Of a stretch of 64,000 nt of DNA, positions 48,239-60,750 are shown in pieces. The notes under the pieces are model-generated. The model was given only the letters and a program-made list of their open reading frames with translations. It searched no databases and was not told where the DNA came from. Position 1 is the stretch's first letter. Every line of letters starts with the position of its first letter. Made by a program: the position numbers and the translations under genes. Source of the DNA: Ancylostoma caninum (Eukaryota > Nematoda > Chromadorea > Rhabditida > Ancylostomatidae); contig JBAJFG010000172.1 in assembly GCA_037903475.1 (NCBI GenBank), positions 2,542,001-2,606,000 on the forward strand, in the 5' to 3' direction.

Positions 48239-48362
48239 GGATTCGAGCATTGCCTTTTAACCTCGTACTCCTAGCCATCCTTGAAATTTGATAACAATGT
48301 ACGAGAACAAATCAACTACGCTCGCTTTTCTGCTTCAGATGTTTAGAAATAGTGCTAATAAA

Positions 48363-50501
48363 TCTGTTGATCAAGCATCTGTTGTTGCTCACCCCCGAGG
48401 ATGGTGCGGTCTCCTGGATTCAAGCAAATCCAACGGATAAGTCCACTCCTAAAAAATAACCCGAATAAAGTTAACACATTGAAGGTAGAATAGAACAGAA
48501 TAGTGCGTTGATTGTAAAAATTCATTACACACACAAACAAATAAACACATGGACAATGTGCTCGCATATAAACACCTTTGACTTGCTCTGATGCTAGTAC
48601 ATTCTTTCACATCGAGACATGGGAAATGGAAATCTACTTCTCTATCTCTCTCTCCACCACGAGAAATTCTATCCTTACGGCAAACACTTCATATCATTTT
48701 CATTTCGCCATTTCTGAACACACAAATCCGGATTCGCAACGGAGTCAAGCAAATGCGATGGCACAAGAAAAATTCATCTAAGAGTATAATACCACACGCA
48801 CGAAGTGCTCATCCACTTTATATGAAAACAAGTGTAGTACGGAATATGAAGATGATGAGGGATCGGACTTTCACTGACAAGTCAGGAAGTGTTAAAATGA
48901 TCCGCAACATTCTTCTTAAAAATGGGTACAACAATGGGAATGCTGGTTCCTGGAAACTGCACACAATTCCCAATAATATTGCATTGGCTCTTCCCTACCT
49001 GAGCGATTAAACTGCGAAACAAATTGACATCATTGTCAGGATATCTGAGCTGCCAGTGCATCTATTTTCAGACCAAGAATCACGCTCAAGAAGATATTGA
49101 CATCTTCGCGTTTATATGAAATAAGATGTGACGAAAAACGGTGCCGATACGATACGAAAACGGTGCTGAAATAAGATGTGACGAAAAACGGTGTCGGGAC
49201 GACAAGATCTGCCACATACGTAAGACGGTGTAGCTGATTAAATGCAGCGATCAATTGCATGTATGAGAAACTGAGAGACCGCCGAGAAAACGACTAGATG
49301 AGCATGGAAGAGCGTTGGTCCGGCCACGGTCATATCCCAAAAGCAGCTTCTCTAGGCAGAGCTTGACAGAACAGATGCGAAAATCTGCACTAGATCTCAA
49401 CGTAGTGCTGCACTGTCACCTTGAGAGATCTCTGGAAAGAAAAATCACGGAGATGAAGAAAATAAAATGCTATAAACTAGAGATCAATGGTAAGGATGAA
49501 GAAGTGGAGGCACACAAGTTTGTCGCGTGATTTAGAAGGGGGAGGAGGTATGATAATAAGGGACGATTTATCACAGCCTATTAAAGACCCGCCAAGGTCC
49601 TGAAACGACCTTAAAGTTTGCATTGTGCTAGGAACACCGGTGGATAAAGACCGTGCCCTCACTTACAGTTTTGTATCGTATTTTACAATATTGTTGCTTG
49701 TTAAGATCTTATGAAGGCGCTACGCGTCTGAACCTAATCGAATAAACCATCGTCGAAGCACTCTTCACACTTTAAACACATACTCGACCCGAAATGAGGC
49801 TTTGAGACAGCAGCGTACTCAAACACTTTACATCAGTTCAACTTACAGGGTAGATGTTCACCCACACCAATCAGAGAATATTGTTAGATCCAGAAAACAT
49901 ATTCTAACGATCTCCACGTGATTGCTGCCGATGAAATTCACCATCTAAACTCAGAGAACAAAAGAAATGGAGAAGTTCCAACCTTATACAATGAAATAGA
50001 GATCGAAATTGTAAGGCAAGCATAGCTGCTCTGCTCTTCTTATGAGTTTCTAATGATAGATACATTTTTTCTGTCAAATCCCGAAAGTCTTCCTGTGGAT
50101 GCAGCGGTTCTCCTAGTTTGTAAAACGACTTGATACACCTATCTGCGGAAAGTTTTTGTTGGACCTACCCTAACCAGAATACCCTAACACCCTAACCCCA
50201 CTAAAAAGTCCGCCAGTGTAGTTCAACTCAGTGGGTAAAGTACAGTGAAAACGATCCTGGATTGAGTTAGCGGGAGTATTCTAGTCGGAGCAGGGATTGT
50301 TGTTAATGGAGTTCCTTTCGCCATTTATCAGATGCTATCATGGGAAATCCGTGTATGATCAAATCATAAACAACTCCATGGACTCTGTATGGTTCACTCA
50401 ACTACCTACTTGACTCTGCAGCGGCCTCACTACCCCAGTGAGTTTAGCTAACTCTAAGGTCGGAACCGAAAGACTTCCGGAGCTGTTTCAGCTGCTTAAG
50501 A
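48363..50501. other. Intergenic region before the actin gene
   Basis: No exon that I can support; open frames here lack splice signals or known motifs. A CCCTAACCAG/ACCCTAACACCCTAACCCC-like segment occurs near 50165-50200. Confidence 0.4.
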
Positions 50502-53500
50502 ATGGCCAAGGCTTCGGCTTCCATGTCCATGACCAGACTTTCCCCGCTGGTGATCGACAGCGGATCAGGAATGTGCAAAGCTGGTTTCGCCGGCGACGAT
50601 GCGCCTCGAGCAGTGTTCCCTTCGATTGTCGGTCGCCCACGTCACCAGGGAGTTATGGTCTGTATGGGACAGCGGGATTCCTATGTGGGATCGGAAGCGC
50701 AGTCAAAAAGAGGTATAGACTAGACGAGAACTGGTCCCCATTGTTGTGCCGGAAGAAAATTATTTTTTAGGCATTCTCACCATCAAATATCCCATCGAAC
50801 ACGGGATCGTAACGAACTGGGACGACATGGAACGAGTCTGGCAACACGTGTTCACCAATGAACTACGCGTGTCACCCAGTCAACACGCAGTGCTGCTCAC
50901 AGAAGCGCCGCTGAATCCGCGCGCTAATCGCGAGCGAATGACGCAGATCATGTTCGAATCGTTCCGTGTTCCCGCCATGTACGTGGCTATCCAGGCGGTG
51001 TTGTCGCTCTACGCGTCCGGTCGTACCACCGGCGTCGTGATCGACTCCGGCGATGGCGTCACTCATACTGTGCCCACCTACGAGGTGAGATACTGACACT
51101 GTATAGGACATTCGGAAAGGAGTCGGTACTGCATTCACGGACTGGTGCGATAGTACACTATCAAGCATGCTTGATATTGATTGAAAGTGGCCGCGTATCA
51201 GTCCATGATCCTTACACCAATACCGACTGCCGGTTGAATGGACTATAGCTGTGGGATCGAGCCATAAAGTCCATGGATATTCCAGGGTTACTCCTTGCCC
51301 CATGCTGTACAGCGACTAGACCTAGCTGGCAGGGATTTGACCAACTACCTGATCAAGATCCTCACCGAACGTGGATATTCTTTCACCACTACGGCTGAGA
51401 GGGAAATCGCTAGGGATATTAAGGTAATGTTTATATCCTAGTATACTTCCTCGGTAGTGTTGGGCGCGCGCGGCTGCAAAGAGAAGGCTCAAAACTTATG
51501 CTAGGAGCGTGCGTCAGTCACGCGCACACATCCATTTGCAGAGGACCTCCTATGAAGACCGGTCAACGCGGAATGCACATCTTCAATGAAAACAATGCTG
51601 ACCGCCGCGGAACCCCGAACGTGTGCGTTTGAGACAAACACACGCACGCACATCAAACGCATCTAGCACAAATTTCCCCAAAAAGATGACTTCATTTGCA
51701 GAATATTCTGCATGTAGAGCGGTTGATGGGATATGAAAAAGATTGATTGGAAATGCTGCTATTTTGTATTAGATGCGTGCGTTTGACGCGCGTGCGTCTA
51801 TGTGATGAAAGATAAGCTCAATCGCTACGCTCATGCAATTGAGACGCACGCGTTTGCGGCTTCGTGGTGCATCGTATTTCCGTTCAGGAGTACACATACC
51901 ATTTGTCAGTCCTCATGGAAGAACCTCGTGAATGCGCGCGTTACTCGTGCGACTGACGCACGCGTCCACTGCAAATACTCCCCAAGGGCATTACGCCAGC
52001 TACGAACAGCGCCGACGTCGCAAACGCAAGCGTCTCATCTGCGTCCGACATGCGCATTTTACCCATTCTTCAGCGCAGATTGCGCTCGTCCTACGAACGC
52101 GCCCTTTTGGGCCCGAGCTACATCAGTGATGCGACTGGCCCTACCATCATATTGACGCATGAGCGTCAAAAGCACGCTTAGTATAAATTGGCTTTTGGGT
52201 ATACTATTGAATTTAAGTATCCTTTTCTTGTTTCTGATAACTCCTTGCTCCAGTGAGAGAAGAACTGTAATCATAAAGCAAAAATAGAAGAGCTCATATA
52301 ATAGATTGTACGCTTTCACATGCGACTCTGAGTGACACCGACACGAATTCGTGCGACACCAAGCGACAATAGGCGATCCTACGCGACTATCGCAACCAAG
52401 TGCACAAAAATTTGCTTTTAACGGAAATTGAGCTCAATTTAAAAGAAATGTCCAGTGAATCCAGAGCAGTTACGGGAAATCTAAGAAATTAGCGGAGTAT
52501 TGGCAGTGTAGCGAGTATAAACGAAGCTTACGTGAGTTGTATGTGAATAGAAAGTGACAAAAAAAGAATGGAGGGTTCGTATTATATAATAGTGGCAAAG
52601 TATGAGATTATACAGATTAAAATCTTCATGGAAACGGAATGCTTAAAAAATTAGAGTTCTAGAAATGAGACTCCAGAGCTAGTACAGGCCCGAAAACGGC
52701 TGTGTATCGCCTACGTGCCGCACCCATAGTTACGAACTGCAGCACAGAAACGCAAGCAGAAAACATTCGGGAACAAGTAAATATTCCAGGAAAAGCTATG
52801 CTACGTCGCGCTGGACTTTGAACAAGAAATGGCAGCGGCAGAGCTTTCGATGGCAACGATCGAACGGGGCTACGAACTCCCAGATGGTCAAGAGATCACC
52901 ATTGGAACGGAGAGATTCCGTGCGCCTGAAGCGTTGTTCCAGGTCACTACCCTAGCATCTGAAGCCTGAGCTCATTGAAGTTCGCGAATTTCAGCCTCAT
53001 CTACTGGGAAAGGAGTCGAGCGGTGTGCATGAGAACTGCTTCAATTCTGTGATGAATTGTGACATTGATATTCGTAAGGATCTCTACATGAATATTGTTC
53101 TTTCTGGTGGCACCACTATGTATCCGGGAATCACGGATCGTATGAAGAAGGAGATCACGGCATTGGCTCCGAGGTGAGCCTCTTTTCATACCCTTATCGA
53201 TTTCTTAATTTGAAATTCGTAACACATGTGGTCTATTTTACCATTAATTTTTCTCATTTTCCTTCCTTATTTCTCTCTCTTTCTCTATCTGGACGCAAAG
53301 TTTTTTTTTAACCGTTACCTAACAACACTGGATATTAATCAACATTATTTAATTATTTAATTATTGGATACAAGACACTCAGAAAATAGGATGATTCCGA
53401 AAATAGGATGTTTTCTCTGCATTTCTCTCTACAAAACAGGGTGTAGCGCGATATGCCCGGATGGGGGGTGCGGCCAAGCTCTACGACTGGTTAGTTCGTC

Positions 53501-53771
53501 CGATCGGCCAATCGCAGGGCTTAACAGCGCCGCCCACTCCAGGTATAACGCTCTACACCCTACAAAACTCCCTATTTCTGAATTTCCCTCCAATATTTTT
53601 CTAGCTTTCAGCACTGTCAAAGTGAAGATCATGGCACCGCCGGAGCGCAAGTATTCAGTCTGGATTGGAGGATCCGTGTTGGCGTCGTTGTCGACGTTCC
53701 AGATGATGTGGATAACAAAAGCCGAATACGACGAGTATGGTGCCGCTATTGTGCATCGCAAATGTTTCTAA
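50502..53771 (+). CDS. Divergent actin, intact six-exon gene
   Basis: Exons 50502-50712, 50771-51084, 51286-51423, 52790-52942, 52995-53173, 53612-53771 are all in phase and give 384 residues (canonical actin about 376). The N-terminus has an atypical Ser/Met-rich extension before [17 protein letters not shown]. Nucleotide-binding motifs are kept ([18 protein letters not shown]) as is the end I-V-H-R-K-C-F. Substitutions are spread through normally invariant parts: [15 protein letters not shown] for [24 protein letters not shown] for MEKIWHHTF, S-V-M-N-C-D for I-M-K-C-D. No stop or frameshift, so a diverged functional paralogue (for example tissue- or sex-restricted) is more likely than a pseudogene. 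Exons are GC-richer than their surroundings. Intron 3 holds TIR elements and intron 5 a ~120-bp MITE. AATAAA at 53839. Confidence 0.92.
51500..51670. mobile_element. Short copy of the 'GACGCGCGTGCG' TIR family (actin intron 3)
   Basis: The left side TTATGCTAGGAGCGTGCGTC and right side CACATCAAACGCATCTAGCA are diverged inverse versions of the family ends. It lies about 100 bp before a longer copy. Confidence 0.5.
51775..52186. mobile_element. 'GACGCGCGTGCG' TIR family, copy 2 (actin intron 3)
   Basis: Starts TTAGATGCGTGCGTTTGACG then CGCGTGCGTCTATGTGATG, ends ..AAGCACGCTTAGTATAA; the middle GACGCACGCGTTTGCGGCTTCG is nearly identical to other copies. Longer than copy 1 by an extra GC-rich part. 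Confidence 0.65.
53440..53560. mobile_element. ~120-bp MITE (GGGTGTAGCG ends), actin intron 5
   Basis: Ends GGGTGTAGCG and CGCTCTACACCC are inverted repeats; flanks TACAAAAC and TACAAAAC(T) look like a 7-8 bp target duplication. A second copy is at 55611-55732. Confidence 0.65.
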
Positions 53772-54160
53772 AGAGCTGATAAACTTCGCCCATCTTGCTA
53801 ACATGTCTCGTCTGATAAAACACTTCATTGTGTGTTTTAATAAACTTATGAAAGTCCAGAATTTTTCGATGTTGAGGAGGAAAAGCTCAGATGGAAATGG
53901 CACATCTTGCGGCGTAAGGAAAAGGGGGCGGTGCCACTGCTGTGCGATTGGTGTGTTCAAACTCCCCGCCTTTAAATGTCGACTCAGTAATCACAATCAA
54001 AAATGAAAACATGGTGGTACTGCGAAAGGCAGGCGAGCTATCAGTGGCGAACGAACCAATTGAATTGAATTTTGAATTTCATTTGAACGCACCAATCGCA
54101 CCATAGCGGAACATTCCTAATAGAGCCAATATTTGTACTAGAGCGCGGAAACTGAAGACG

Positions 54161-55370
54161 TACAGTCGGGTCCGGTAGCTACTGCAAATGGGCGCCGGCG
54201 GGCGCCGGCCGCCGCCACCCTCCGGCGCCCCGGTATTAATGAGCTATAAATCACTCGAGCTTGGGAGAAAGCGAAGAAAAATACAATTTTAGTCCATAGT
54301 AGACAGAGTGCAGTGGATACGTTAAGGCTATAAAGCAGGGGACCATTTTCACAACTTTCACGTTTTTTCATTATTGTGATTTTCATGGGGAAAGATTTCT
54401 GAGTACACAATAAGCGAAGCTAACACTTCCATTTTCTGCTACACTACACTGCTTCGCGAATACAAAAATGGCCGTTATTCTTCTATAGATGGACACAGTA
54501 CTTCAGTTATGCCATCTGAATAATAAAGCTCATCCAATTCGGGATCCTCAGAAATAATTGGAATCCGTATAAATTGTTCCATATCCATTGCGAAGTAGTT
54601 CTACCGCTGTCATTTATCTTTCATGGAGTCCTTTACGGCGGAGTTACTCTCTCCCGGTTTCCCTCAACTTTGAAAAGGTGGTTTTTCACTATTACTTATA
54701 CTATTACTATTACTTATACTTACACTTATCGTAGTTTATCTTCGAAATTTATGCAAAACGTTGCCGGATGCCTTCCTGGACTACCCGAAGGAGATCACGG
54801 GGGACGTTGCAAGCAGTGAACCCCAAACACTGCGATACTTAACTCTGGATCTCCAACGGAGTGGAACCAGCGATAGGGACAGATTGCAATCTGCCGCTCA
54901 AACCACTGAGCCATCCGGGCTACTTTTTATGTTGGAGTTTGTCAGATAACTGCAGTAGCCGTAGGCAGCATACTATATGTATTTGCAAAACGGGAGCACA
55001 GGGCAGGATTCGATCTCCTGACCACCACGACGTCGGTCATTCTCTTAACCCACTGAGCTATGCGAGCACGCGATGCAACATACAAATAGTGTCCAATCTT
55101 ACTTACACTTATCGTAGTTTATCTTAGAAATTTAGGTGAAAAGGGAGTTGGGTGGGGCCACTCCTGTGAAGCCTAAGCCTAAGCCTTAAGCCCATTCTCA
55201 AGCATAGGGTTAGGCTTATCTACCCTGTCTACTGTGGACTAAAATTGTATTTTTCTTCGCTTTCTCCCAAGCTCGAGTGATTTACAGCTCATTAACACCG
55301 GGGCGCCGGAGGGTGGCGGCGGCCGGCGCCCGCCGGCGCCCATTTGCAGTGGCTGCCGGAGCGGACTGTA
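54161..55370. mobile_element. Composite foldback: ~146-bp GC-rich arms around a SINE
   Basis: The left arm 54161-54306 (TACAGTCGGGTCCGGTAGCT, GGGCGCCGGCGGGCGCCGGC, CTCGAGCTTGGGAGAAAGCG) is inverted at 55226-55370 with few mismatches. The 0.9-kb interior carries an inverted copy of the dimeric tRNA SINE flanked by TTACTTATACTTACACTTAT-type repeats. Confidence 0.75.
54750..55080 (-). repeat. Dimeric tRNA-derived SINE, inverted copy inside the foldback
   Basis: Reverse complement of the 7171-7548 unit: tail, head B (GGCTCAGTGGTTTGAGCGGC) and head A (TAGCTCAGTGGGTTAAG), with moderate divergence. Its flanks differ from those of the 7-kb copies, so it is an independent insertion or transport by the foldback. 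Confidence 0.7.
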
Positions 55371-55610
55371 ATTGATTGTTGCCGTGGAAAAGAAAAAGTT
55401 TGGGAGAACCACGTAATAAAAATGTTGCACGGCCATTTTCGAAATATTGGTAAATTTCCGAATATTGATTATTATTGTTGTATTTATTTACTTCAAGTAC
55501 TGTTACATTTCTGAGCGAATGACTTTGTTTTGGTCTTCAGTATTATACAAAGATTTGAGATGAATTCGATGTTGTGTACCCATTTTCGGCTAACTCCATA
55601 TTTTTTTAAA

Positions 55611-55732
55611 GGGTGTGAAGCGTTATACTCGAAAAAGGCGTTGCACCCAAGCTCTACGATTGGTCGATTCATCCAACTGTTCACTAACAGAGCTCGAACG
55701 CGCCGCCCTTACCAGTATAATGCTCCATACCC
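55611..55732. mobile_element. ~120-bp MITE (GGGTGT ends), second copy
   Basis: GGGTGTGAAGCGTTATACTC to CAGTATAATGCTCCATACCC; shares CCAAGCTCTACGA-TGGT and CGCCGCCC with the copy at 53440-53560. Confidence 0.6.
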
Positions 55733-56761
55733 GTTTTTAATTATGTATCTTTGTGTTATAACTGCTGCCATGTTTGAATTCGGATTTGGAGCGCATATTT
55801 ATAGCAGAGCACGTTTTTGTACATCTACGGAGCTAATTTATTATACTATTTCGGACGGTGACTAAGGAAAAACACGAGAACAGCAAGGGCGGTTACAACG
55901 CTTTTTTCTCGGAGGGGACGCAGACCGAAAAGTAGCACGGAAGGCGAAAATGGGCTTGGCCAGCGAAGTCAATAAAATTGTTAAATGAGATCGACTACAG
56001 ATTGAATAATTGAGAAGAGAGGTTTAAAAATGCATCTGGGAAAAATAGCAAAAAAAAATACAGGCCAAATATTGCACTAATGGGCCATTAATGATTTGTG
56101 ATAAAAAAAATCGCTATGAAGCGCCACTCATCATGCAGCAATACCCTCACTGGCAGATTACTACAAAATAACCTACAGCCCCCACTGAAACCATGCACAT
56201 TTGAAATGAGCCTGAGTGAATAGCGTGCAGAGTGATCTCCTACCTAATAAAAGACATGACCAATTCAGGATATCCCATTGCCGAGGGCTATTGTTCCTTT
56301 ATGACAATAAAAAGTCAACGGTTATGCATTCCCATTCGATCTCTTAGCAAACAATGGTGAAAGTTCAATGATAGCCCCTATTTATGAACAATGCCTCAAT
56401 GGACTGCTTACTGTAGCACTGCAGAATGCCCTGTTGGTTACCTGGAAGTATTTATAGAAGTTCAAGGAGACAGTGGCAGAGCGTCGCTAATTTTTTTTTG
56501 GCTTCCCACAAACAATATGCATCAAAGGCAAAGAATGAGGAGCTGAAGGGTTGTGAGGTTCAGTAGCAAACTAACAATGCCTACAGTGCCACCACAGAAT
56601 ACCGCCCATCTGGTCTGCCGCGACGCAGCACCTACGCGACGCGGCAGGCCACCAGAGTGTCATGGTTGTCTGGCGTTCTTAGTATTGATGTTTCCTATAT
56701 TTTATCACCAAAACACTTCGAAATGAAGACAGAGACTCGAAAAAGGTGGAAACAATTGCCA

Positions 56762-56840
56762 GACAACAACAGCGTCCAGCTGGTCTGTCGCGCCGCACAG
56801 GTGGTGCGGTGCGGCAGACCAGCTGGACGCTGTTGTTGTC
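56762..56840. repeat. Near-perfect hairpin, 26-bp perfect arms
   Basis: GACAACAACAGCGTCCAGCT (arm 56762-56787) is perfectly inverted at 56815-56840, and pairing continues inward with two mismatches through the CCGCAC/GTGCGG part, leaving a loop of about five bases. A related diverged GGTCTGCCGCGACGCAGC palindrome sits at 56611-56650. Confidence 0.85.
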
Positions 56841-58062
56841 GCAGCAGACCAATAATATTAAGAACCAATATTTTTTGCTGGATGGCAGGAAAAAAAACAT
56901 TATTCTTTCTCTGAGTACCTTCGGAGCAAGGATGGCTACAGCTAAAGTCGCTTTCCAATAAATATGCAGCCATTGCGTGCTTCTGGTTTCATCCGTGTTG
57001 TTGTGCATTTATTTTGTTTTCCACCTCTGTTTTTGATGACTCTAGCGTTCAGACAGCTGAAATATTATCTTCCATCAAAATGTAGTGAGGTGAAGCCAAA
57101 AACAAAGCGCTTCCGTATTGCCACGGCATGACAAGCTGTTAGAAATGACGCATGGCAATAGGCTATATCTGGCGCGTCAAGATACCTCCATAGATAACCA
57201 TGGAAGAGCTGACCTAATGTGCCCAGACACACTGAAATTGCTCCATTTTTCTTCAGAAATACGGCAAATAATCTCTTCAGAGATCTTTACCTTTCCCGAT
57301 CACACCATTAAACCAAGGATAAGACCACTATTCGTGCGTATGTGTGAAAAAACGAGCGCCCTGAGAAAAATATAATTTTTTCTCCCGGATTTCACCTGTC
57401 ATCGTTCTGCCCCAATCTCCTCCTAACAATACGGTTCTTGTATCTCGTGAACAACTACCGGGAACTATGAGTAGATCTACGAGTGTTTTTGTGTTGTGAC
57501 GACGTCACCAACTCGATAAACAACTCTGACTTGTCGAGGAACAATGGCTTCCCGGCACATCATCGCCTCATTCTGCCCTCATACCCTCCATTGTGTAGGC
57601 AATCTATTCTGCAAAATCGCGTTTTGCAGAAGAAAAATTGGGACGATCGATGATCATCGAGCAGGAAGTGAACGCATGTCTTGTTGGCATGGTTTCCAGA
57701 CTGTTGGAAAAAGCCTGGGACAAGAAAATGCTGAACAGCTGTAACTCGTGGATATTTCCGCCTTTGTTATTGGATCTTCGTCTAACACCAGACTGCAACA
57801 TGGAGTCTGATCGCAGCTTTGAATTTCGAGCAATGACACCTATTTTTCGTCATAGTGCTCTCTTCCTGAACAAAATTATAAGAAACCATGTCCAGGAATA
57901 TCCATGAAAATTTTCGGGAATATTGGCTACTTGGAAAATCAGATAAATCGATAATGAGCATTAACGACCATTAATTCAATGTGATCAATAATTTATGGAT
58001 CGGGAGCACCATTTCTGTAACTACTAGTACTAATTGCGGGTTGGCTGCATGTGATAGAGCAT

Positions 58063-58289
58063 TTTATACTACAGGCGTGCGTTTGACGCGCGTGCTTCTA
58101 TAAGACAAGGGATAGAGTCAGTCGCACCCTTGACGCAGATTAAACGCAGATGAGACGCACGCCTTGGCGACCTTGCGGCTATTCACTCCAGAGCAAAGTT
58201 GAAGATATTGTGCAGCATTGACTGGTCTTCATGGAAAATTACAAATAGGTGCGTCTGACATACGCTTGACGTACGCATCTAGTATAAAT
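58063..58289. mobile_element. 'GACGCGCGTGCG' TIR family, copy 3
   Basis: Ends TTATACTACAGGCGTGCG and ACGTACGCATCTAGTATAAA are inverted; the core GATGAGACGCACGCCTTGGC matches other copies. Confidence 0.65.
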
Positions 58290-58375
58290 CGCTTTCAAAT
58301 ACGTCGCCCTGGATTGAATTTTTGCAGAAATTATGCCTACACGTTATTCAGTACACTAAAATACATACCTTGCAT

Positions 58376-58661
58376 CAGTTCTGGATGCAGGAGTTGCTAG
58401 CAAGGTGAAAGGTGCGGGTGGGCGGCGGGAAAAGTGGCAACTCCGCCACTCCGCGGACCTAAATGGAGGAAAAAAGCTAATTAACAAATTGATTTTAATA
58501 TTAAACAAATAATGAAAAAAATATTTCAAAAATAATAATCGTACAAAACAGTAAAAATGAGCTTACAGAATATTTCACCTGTTTTATAAAGGTTGTAAAT
58601 CTAGAAATTTGGCCACCTCGGAGGGGGGGGGGTGGCGTCCGCCACTGGTCGTCCGCCACTG
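58376..58661. mobile_element. hAT-type MITE with 8-bp target duplication, second copy
   Basis: The left end CAGTTCTGGATGCAGGAG resembles CAGTAGTGAACGCAGGGG of the 38.6-kb element; the right end is GTCCGCCACTG (tandem twice). Flanks CCTTGCAT (58368-58375) and TCTTGCAT (58662-58669) form a near-perfect 8-bp duplication. Confidence 0.65.
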
Positions 58662-60329
58662 TCTTGCATGGGTATGGATTTCAGTGTGGAGATTTAACTC
58701 TTTAATGTGCAATGGTTAGAATTCCATTGGCTTGACGTAACGGCAAATGAACACATTCAAGCGGTACTCGTAGGCCTTGTGCCGATATGCAATTCAGCAC
58801 TATTTTACCAGGAATTTTTTTTTCAAAATTTTCCAAGACTTTTTATTCAACCATTTCATGGCTATGTGTACTCCTTGCCATTCGAATTCCATTATGCCAT
58901 TCCAGCTATGTTACGGTAATTTCAATCTATCACGCAAAGGACACTTTCTACTAATTTTCGTTTTCACTCCGAAAATAGTATAATAGACATTTGTTTCGAC
59001 TAGTAACGATTGAATTACTTCAATCTACGCTTTGCCAGACAGATTGACTTTTCCTAAAACTATACTTGCAAAGGTCATCGCAGTAAAAATTAAGCAGGTC
59101 CATGATGTAGTACACAGAGTATCATCATCAATTACCATGAAATGTCAGGAATATATTCGAATACGCACTCGTTTACAGTACGACAATTCTCCTTTAACGA
59201 AGGACAGCTACTTAGTATCGTTCTGAGAAAAAAGTCTTTCTAGAATGTTCACACTCTCTGCCAGAGTCTGCGACATTTCTCTGGATAATAGCAATAATAG
59301 AAACAAAGACATATGCGCTAGTTTTTACCCAGTAGGGTAAGAAACTCATGTAAGTGATGCTATAAATTCACAAGAAAGTACGCCGGAGAAGTTGCTTAGG
59401 AACAAATGTAACTGGAAAAAAATTGATGCCAGGTGGTGGCATGGACTTTTCTAGAATTTTCTACTTTTTCTGGAAATTTCTCAGCAAAAAAAAGTTAGGA
59501 CAAGTCATTTGGGAGTTATGCCCAAGATAGAAAACAAAAGGGTGTTTGTCTTCATAATACTCATTCAGCCTTAGTTTTAGGATCAGGAAGCCCTAAGTTC
59601 TCGGACTGCGCATGGTCCAACCAGTAGCGTTCTCGGATTATTCAAATTCCTAAAATATCCGACTGAGACGCCTTTTTCCTTTCACGACTAGATGTTATAG
59701 GAGTTGTTTCTTTTTTTTTTTGAAAAATCCAAGCTGGAGATGCATCAAGCCTACCATCGCATTAGATTTATTTATTTATTTATTTATTTTTCTGCACTCG
59801 AAGGTGCGCTACTACAAACATAGAAAACAGAACAAAAAAAGACAAACAAAACAAAACTCGAAACACAAACTGATTAAATGTAGGGTATCAAACCTAGTAC
59901 AAGGCTAAACCTGAGAAAATGTCAAGACATAGTACGACTAAATAGAGGATAATACGCTTGCTTGGCAATGGAAAGAGCGTTGTCCAAAAAAACTGATTAC
60001 TAATTGCAACATTGAGGACATGAACTCAGTAATGGCTCACATTGAATGTAATTCGTAGATTGGGATTTTTTGTCTTTAAACCTTAATTTTTATTTCAATA
60101 GGATTTTATTTTCCTTGATTTTAGGTTTAGTTACATTGAGTTCTAAAGTTTTTGTAAGGAATAAATAAATAAACAACAATGGTACGTTTTAGGACCTCGA
60201 CTTCGTAGTCAATGAAGGCAAGTGAACGTGATTCTGCTGTAAAACGTCATCGCACTGCTTCTTGAATTAATCTCTTGCTAGTTCAACTCCCCCCCCCCCT
60301 GGATTCCGCATTCCGTATAGGCAGTCTGT

Positions 60330-60750
60330 GCAAGATATGCGTCCGTCACGCGTGCGATTATACGACGAGTGAGGGCATGGGCACACCGCTAACGCAGCCC
60401 TGACGCAGATGAGACGCACGGGTTTGCGACGTCGCCACTATTCGAGCGCTTGCGTCTTACCTCGCGAAGGATTCTCTTTTATGGGGTACCATCGATTTCA
60501 AAAGTCGTGCTGGTTTAACGTATAATTTCCACAATTACCTTCGCGCGTAATCATGCTCCTTACGCTTGGATAAGAGCCAACGTACGGCAGCCCTGCAGTA
60601 CTCTTTCCAGCATGAAATTTACTAAAATCAGCCCAATAGTAGGCAAAATTGTAGGAATTCATAATTACATGGTGCCTCAAAGCGTCTCTATAGGGAATCC
60701 TCCGCAATCAAATGCGTGCTTTGACTGACGCACGTGCCTAGTATTATAAT
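60330..60750. mobile_element. 'GACGCGCGTGCG' TIR family, copy 4
   Basis: Starts near GATATGCGTCCGTCACGCGT and ends ACGCACGTGCCTAGTATTAT; holds GACGCAGATGAGACGCACGG then GTTTGCGACGTCGCC. It is longer and more diverged than copy 3. Confidence 0.55.

Noticed and set aside
48591..49010. 139-codon plus-strand frame after SP-E
   Set aside because: Basic, low-complexity peptide without domain, and no splice or start context.
54138..54410. Minus-strand frame through the left foldback arm
   Set aside because: The same peptide text appears from the inverted arm; GC-rich repeat artefact.
57544..57907. Overlapping open frames on both strands near 57.6 kb
   Set aside because: No recognisable motif, and the splice signals do not agree between frames; possibly an old retroelement but not supportable.
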